Assembly: GCA_049999805.1 (NCBI GenBank)
Contig: JBNGIO010006183.1
Coordinates: 1-47,549 of the forward strand
Direction of reading: 5' to 3'
Length of the DNA: 47,549 nucleotides
Origin: Folioceros fuciformis
Lineage: Eukaryota; Anthocerotophyta; Anthocerotopsida; Anthocerotales
How positions within the stretch are numbered: position 1 is the stretch's first letter; the number at the start of each line of letters is the position of its first letter. This document shows positions 41,974 through 47,549 of the stretch, piece after piece. The notes under the pieces are model-generated. The model had not been told where the DNA came from. It searched no databases and saw only the letters and a program-made list of their open reading frames with translations. Position numbers and translations under genes: made by a program.

Positions 41974-43931
41974 ATGGCTTCTTCTGCTGCTGCCGCTGAT
42001 AAACCCACAGGCTTTGCTGCTCGGGATTTCGAGCTCGAAGCGCTCACGCGTGGGGCTACGTTTGTACGGGGTCCCGTCATTGTGGGAGCCGGCCCTGCGG
42101 GACTGGCCACCGCTGCGTGCCTGACGCAGCATGGAATTCCCTATATGATCCTTGAGCGGGCTGACTGCGTCGGCTCGCTCTGGAAGCATAAGACGTACGA
42201 CCGTCTTCATCTTCATATACCCAAGGACCATTCTGAGCTTCCTTATATGAAGTTCCCAGCGGTTTACCCCGCCTACCCATCGCGTCAGCAGTTTCACGAA
42301 TACTTGGAACGTTACGCTGAGGAATTTGACATCCGCCCGCTGTTTAACCACAGCGTTGTTGACGCAACATACCTGGAGAGGATCAAGATGTGGCGAGTCG
42401 TGACGTCGTCATGCGAGGTCGCCAACAACGGTGACCATCCCAAATGGGATAGATCTGTTTTTCTAGCGAAATGGTTGGTGGTCGCAACAGGAGAGAATGC
42501 GGATCCTGTCATTCCATCCATTGCCGGCGTTACGGACTTTTGTGGGACTGTGTTCCACAGCAGTCATTACCGCAATGGCCGGGAGTGGTCTGGGAAGAAG
42601 ATGCTCGTGGTGGGTTGTGGAAACTCCGGGTTCGAAGTGTCGCTGGACCTGGCGCATCATGACGCCAAAACAAGCCTCGTAGTGCGAAGCCCGGTGAGTT
42701 ACTCTGTGTTTCATGCACTCCCAAATTGCTGCTTTGCGACACATTATCTCTCTCTTCATGTCTTGTCACCTTGGAATTTCTTGACGATCAAAACAACGAG
42801 CTCATTCGCATTACGTTGGTCTTGTTCATATGCTGCAGATGCACGTTCTCCCCCGGGAGATGTTTGGGATATCAACTTTTGTGGTGGCAACCACTCTCTT
42901 GCGTTACCTGTCCTATCAATACACCGACATGCTGGTGCTTCTGTATGCACGTTTCGTCATGGGAGACACAGCCAAGTGGGGCATACCGCGGCCCTCGCTG
43001 GGGCCTCTTGAGCGCAAGGACAAGGAGGGCATTACTCCTGTTCTGGATGTTGGCACACTGGAGATGATCCGAAGTGGGCGTATTCAGGTAAATTGTGATT
43101 TTCTGAGTGCACCTGGTGTGTTGGCATCGCTCTGCGTATACAGACCTGCCTGCTGACGAGCCTTCTGCTCGAGATCGTAACTGTCTGCGATTTTCTCTGG
43201 ATCTTGAAAGGTTGAATTACAGTGGGTGTACGATGCTGCCTCGAGACGAGGCATTTGAATTAAGCTTTGCGTTGACTCCCTGACTACTTCCTGCAAGGTT
43301 ACTGGAGGCGTGAGCAAAATCACTTCGACAGGAGCGATCTTTGAGGACGGTTCTTTCCGAGAATTCGACTGTATCATCTTCGCTACCGGGTTCAGAAGCA
43401 ACGTTCCCAATTGGCTTCGGGTAATTTTGTGCTTACTTGTTGGAATAATACAATTTAGCATATGAGCTGAAAGCCTGGGATTTTATTAATTTATCTGCTC
43501 CGGACTGGACTGTTTTAAGTCGTTTTCTCAAGGGCATGGGATGTCTAACTGCTGTGCTCAGTCAAGGTCTGGGATGTAAAACATATGGGAATGAGTTTGT
43601 TGGCACTCTCTACCTGCAAATCCAAAGTTTCCTCACTATTAGCTTGTGAAGTCCTCACTATTAGCTTGTGAAGTAGATGTCATATGCTAGATTTAATTAC
43701 GTTCAAACTTTCACTTGGCTTGGTAATAATATTGTGTTCTGTTGTATGGATGATACTCAGGATGACCCCACATTTGGGTTGAATGGAATTCCAAACATAC
43801 CTTTTCCTCATGGTTGGAAAGGACAAAGAGGTCTATTCACAGCAGGTTTTACCAAGAGAGGCTTGAAGGGTGCAGGAATGGATGCGCATAATATCGCAGA
43901 ATATCTGAGCAAGTTGAAAATGACATTTTAG
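41974..43931 (+). CDS. YUC: YUCCA-type flavin monooxygenase, copy 2 (4 exons, 420 aa)
   Basis: Exons: 41974-42693, 42839-43087, 43298-43420, 43761-43931; GT-AG, phase 0, in frame to a TAG. Like copy 1 it should make indole-3-acetic acid from indole-3-pyruvate with FAD, NADPH and O2. Motifs: GAGPAG (residues 38-43), [25 protein letters not shown] (171-177), [11 protein letters not shown] (189-199), GCGNSG (214-219), [12 protein letters not shown] opening exon 2, ATGFRSNV (352-359), [17 protein letters not shown] and [14 protein letters not shown]. Exons 2 and 3 are 83 and 41 codons, identical to copy 1. The length and C-terminal end are normal for the family. [10 protein letters not shown] is taken as the start because it follows a likely acceptor; the frame stays open to an ATG at 41914. 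It lacks an obvious targeting peptide, so it is probably cytosolic or ER-associated. Confidence 0.95.
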
Positions 43932-44095
43932 AATGAAGTTAGAGGTTTCGATTTGGAATAATGTTGCTTAGAGCTTGGTTCACTAAGCACTAGACTTGTG
44001 CCCAAGCTTTTGACTTTAAATATGCATAGTTTTGTTTTACACTTGAGGGATCAAGTTGAAGTCAACATTCAGACCCTACTTTTTACTAGAAGTAA

Positions 44096-44267
44096 TAAGT
44101 GTGTTATGCACTCAAAGTTGGTACATTGCATGTGCTAACACTGTTGCTGGAAGTTAGTGTGCTCTGCGCTCAAAATTGGTATGCTGCATATGCTAGAACT
44201 GTTGTTAGAAGTTAGTGTGCTTTGCACTCAAAGTTGGTATGCTGTAGATGCTAGAACTAAAAACTCA
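44096..44267 (+). repeat. 58-bp tandem repeat, three copies, 3' of YUCCA copy 2
   Basis: Units centred on TGCACTCAAAGTTGGTA start at 44108, 44166 and 44224, a period of 58 bases. They lie 170-330 bases past the stop, so they may be in the 3' untranslated region. Confidence 0.88.
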
Positions 44268-45557
44268 CTGTGTGCCCTAATTACCTAAACTTGTTATTCA
44301 TATTGCAAAGCCTCACCAGTGAGTTTCTATTATAAAGTTTCACTATTAAATGCTTATTATAAGATTTTGGATTAAATTCAGATTAATTTGCTATGTTAAA
44401 GTTAGTGCTATCATCCATCCTCTTGCAACCCGAAAACAATGCTGGATTCACCCGCACCCAAAGGCAATATGGTAAGTCCTAGCAACTCCTACTCCCAGCA
44501 GGATCTCCTTGGGAATTACGTATTTCCTCGAATGTTCCAAATAGCCCACTCCTATCGCACCGAGAAACTTTCCTCCCATTCTCTACATAACAGGATAAAA
44601 GAAAAACTCAAATACTTATCGAACCCGTCTCGTAAGTCTGCTTGCTCATGACGTTGGGACCACCGTTGGGACGGTTCCCACTATTATAGAGGCGATGTCG
44701 AAATGTTGAGTGGTGGATTTGCAACTTCAACAACGTCTGATGCCTCGCCAAGTGTAGGTCCTGCCAATTACAGCCGTACCGCCACAACGTTCTGGTCTTG
44801 TACCTGTGCCTCCATCACGCTGGCACAGTCACATCCCACTGCGTCCACGTTCTGCACCATGAGCTCGTCGGGCTCTCCTGACCCAACGTCCACCACACCG
44901 TCCAGTCTCAGCTGATTTTCATGTCTGAGGTAGTTTCGTTATTGTCACTGAGATTAAACTGAAGTTCATCTGAAAGTGGAACAGACAAGGTATTCTCCGA
45001 CTCTCGCACATACATTCGAGGACTATTACAGAGCAAAATGCGATATCCAGAAACAAGGCAATCAGAAAAGATTATCAATCACATAGAGGGCACAAGGTGA
45101 AAAACCTCAGCGCCGTGGTATTGCGTTAGGACGACGAAGACATCCATCTACGACAGAAGGCGCAAATGGCTGGGCGCACATCACTGAGCAACCCAATTCC
45201 GAGCCACGAAAAAACGGCTCGATCACGCGAACGTGGCAGACCTGGTTGCAAGCCGTGAACCGCCGCTGTAGAAATTCGGTCCAAACAACATTAGCTATGC
45301 ACCAGTTTAACGTGTTCCTCCGTGTCGGGGGGCCAACACTTGTCGGCCGGCGACCCAACAGCGGGCCGTGGAGACCATTTCTTCTGGCTGGTATGCTGCG
45401 ATCTCGTTGCATGGCTCACCTTGTCCACAAGCCAAAACGCTGCACTCGTACATACCAAAGAGCTCAACGCTTTGATGAGATGAACACATTCGTCCATCCA
45501 GGCAGCAATGTCAAAGCTCCAGCAAGCTGAAGGTTGTGGGTTGAGACGCGAGCAACA
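44268..45557. other. Convergent intergenic region, YUCCA copy 2 to RETICULATA-related gene
   Basis: Both flanking genes end here. No established gene is visible. A 43-codon minus-strand frame at 44579-44448 has a protein-like translation but no family I know. Frames at 45107-45530 on both strands overlap one another and show no motif. Confidence 0.5.
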
Positions 45558-47549
45558 TCAGCGCGTCGTTACTTTCCGCTTCACCTTCCTCCTACCAGGT
45601 TGAGCTGGTCGCAGAGGTTGACCTGATGACGGTTGCAATGATGCTGCTTGACCTGGAGAACCTCCATCCGATGATAATGGACCTGTTTCCGGAGTTTCCT
45701 TCAATTTGCTTTGCCCTTTCTTGTCACCAAACAGATCTGAGATGTGTCCTGCGTGGGGTATGACCCAACCCCCAAAGGATTCTGCTCCCAGAGATGGTCT
45801 ATGATAAGCTTTCTGCTGTCCCTCCAACTGTACAGCAGGGCCAACATCCATGCCAAGCCAGCTTACTCGAGATGAATCCCCAACGTAGATATTCAGAAGC
45901 CTGGAAGGAATCATAAATAAGAAACGTGAGTAAAAAATACCAGAACCTGAAAGATGCGAAACCTTTAACAGAACAGAAACAGCATAGTGACACACCTTAA
46001 AAGTGAGCTGAATGCAATCACCGCACCAACACTGTTGAAACTCTGCTGCATGACTCTCTCTGCTCCGTAGAGAAGTTGGTACCGTAAGTTGCCAGAGAGT
46101 CCCAGAAACGCTCCATAAGCCAGAGCACTCAGGCTGGCTGATGGTCTTGGGACCGAAGGTCTGCAAAATGTCAAATGCGTTCATTTAACAGTAACATGAT
46201 TGTAAATCCCCAGCTGGATACAATCTTTGCCGACGTGCTTACTTCTCCGTCCGCTTGCTGATGACATCCTTCACCCTCGAAAGACCAGCCCCAACAGCTC
46301 CAGAGACCGTACCCACAAGACTCAATTCCGCACACTTGTAAAGGAAGCTGTACACTCTTTTTCGTGCATCAAACTCCCGTAGAGGATAGCTTCTATCAAA
46401 GACATTATTTGGCAGCTTCTGGATTGCATTTTGGAATTCGTACTTGAACGTGTTCCCATATGCCCGGCTGGGTGCAAGTGCCCAGCAGATAGCCATATTA
46501 CAGACGGCCATTGTGAGAACATTGGCAGCTGCAATATGCCATTCCTCCTTTATCCTGATGAAAAATATTTGAATAAGAAGTCGTGCACAGATAAACTGTA
46601 CTGAATAGTGGTAGCACCGACGGGAACCAAATCAGCCAGCTGCAAAGATTTCTAGACTCCACCTTTCGCCTCGGTGCCGGATTTCCCACCAGACGCCATA
46701 GCCAATAGTAGCAGCCTGTTCAAGAACCAACTTGGCCATGAATGATGGATCTGCAATTAAACTGTAACACAAAGTCACCGTGATTTCAGTCGCATACTTG
46801 CGCTGTGCATTCCGCTGAAGCGTTCACAGTATGACAAAAAGGTTCAAGACCTTGTTGCCTGACTGTGAACACAAGGGATTTACGATTACATAGCAACTCC
46901 AAAACCAGAACACTGAGCTCCACACTCACCGACCAATAAAAGCCCTCGATATTGACGCGGGTGCAAGCCGTGACACTGTTCTGGCCAGCGTGGGCCGTGA
47001 ATTAATAGCCAAAAACCTGATCATCTGTGCCGAACTAATCAAGCCCTGTCAATCATGGCAGAATTTAGTAGCGGATATGTTGGCGATATAACTCAGAAGT
47101 ATGGACCAATCTAAAACAAACACTAACCAGCTCCACAGCTTGACGAATTCCTGCTGGCATGTCACTGGCTGTCCTGAACCATTCTTGAAGCACAGCCTCC
47201 ACTACGTTCCGATCAAACAACTGCCATCCACGATCCCAAGCGTCAATCAAACCTAACTTTCTACTACAAAGAAGCCAGAAGAGAACTCACAAGCTAAGCC
47301 CAGATGTCACTGTCACAGAACACACCAAACGAAATCCTCCTCAGAGCCAGTCAGGACGAAACAAAATTTGATAATCCACTGCAACTGAAACCCCGAATGT
47401 AGGTATCCCAAAACCCTGGCAAACCCACCTCGGGAACAGCAATCCGCCTGCCAAAGATGCCACCATCGTCGCCATCATCTCCATCGTCAGCCTCCCCAAA
47501 ATAGTCATCATCATCCCCCCCATCGTCTCCCCCATCTCCCCCGCCGTGA
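45558..47549 (-). CDS. RER: RETICULATA-related protein (DUF3411), 5' end outside window
   Basis: Minus-strand exons: 47549-47429 (partial), 47256-47128, 47045-46930, 46761-46663, 46554-46243, 46160-45996, 45900-45558. Together they give 427 residues in frame to a TGA. The visible order is an Asp/Gly-rich linker (GGDDDDYFGEADDGDDGDD), RRIAVPE, DMPAGIRQAVEL, RFLAINSRPTLARTVSRLAP, LIADPSFMAKLVLEQAATIG, then hydrophobic segments with NMAICWALAPSRAYG, QNAIQKLPNNVF and ALAYGAFLGLSGNLRYQLL. The end is a Ser/Pro/Gly-rich, basic tail. These are hallmarks of the plant RETICULATA family: plastid-envelope membrane proteins whose loss gives reticulate leaves; the biochemical role is not established. The transit peptide would be in the missing 5' part. 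The acceptor of the 47256 exon is the least certain junction. Its 3' end converges with YUCCA copy 2. Confidence 0.92.

Noticed and set aside
1-47549. tRNA, rRNA and known noncoding RNA genes
   Set aside because: I looked for cloverleaf arms with typical A- and B-box promoter motifs and for rRNA-like sequence and saw none. A dedicated covariance-model search was not possible here.

Overview
The window is nuclear DNA from a land plant. Four intact, densely intronned plant genes (MON1, DGAT1 and two YUCCA-type flavin monooxygenases) and most of a fifth (RETICULATA-related, DUF3411) can be assembled exon by exon with GT-AG introns, mostly about 65 to 270 bases. Decayed Ty3/gypsy elements and many minisatellites fill the rest. 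A PLS-type pentatricopeptide (PPR) relic and the short introns hint at a seedless plant such as a lycophyte or fern, but I cannot settle the lineage. Two N gaps (4077-4086 and 25242-25341) show this is a draft assembly.

Layout: 1-402 is the His/Ser/Gln/Pro-rich end of an open frame entering from the left. 2500-3480 holds a broken PPR gene. 5095-7918 (+) is MON1 (14 exons, 492 aa). 9259-12060 (+) is a decayed Ty3/gypsy element with LTR-like leader, gag, zinc knuckle, damaged protease and reverse transcriptase pieces. 12060-15190 contains a 41-bp tandem array, a minus-strand gag-like relic with two zinc knuckles, and a minus-strand integrase tail with an LTR-like end. 15502-17400 is repeat-rich. 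18692-22038 (+) is DGAT1 (16 exons, 492 aa). 23393-25087 (-) is YUCCA copy 1 (4 exons, 439 aa), with a GC-rich upstream region. 28.1-29.8, 35.7-36.9 and 37.2-39.4 kb carry three diverged copies of an unnamed GC-rich unit. 29.9-35.1 kb is an AT-rich gene desert. 39.7-40.6 kb is a complex minisatellite. 41974-43931 (+) is YUCCA copy 2 (4 exons, 420 aa). 45558-47549 (-) is the RETICULATA-related gene, whose 5' end lies outside the window.

The genes do not form a pathway. MON1 acts in Rab7 activation and vacuolar traffic, DGAT1 in the last step of triacylglycerol synthesis, the YUCCA enzymes in auxin synthesis, and the RETICULATA-related protein probably in the plastid envelope. The most informative structure is the YUCCA neighbourhood. 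The two genes are divergent, share the same splice sites and two exon lengths, and are separated by the three-copy unit. A second copy of the leader just upstream of YUCCA copy 2 lies at 36.96-37.23 kb with no gene attached. This suggests an earlier local duplication that lost one gene body. No clear new multi-gene system is visible.
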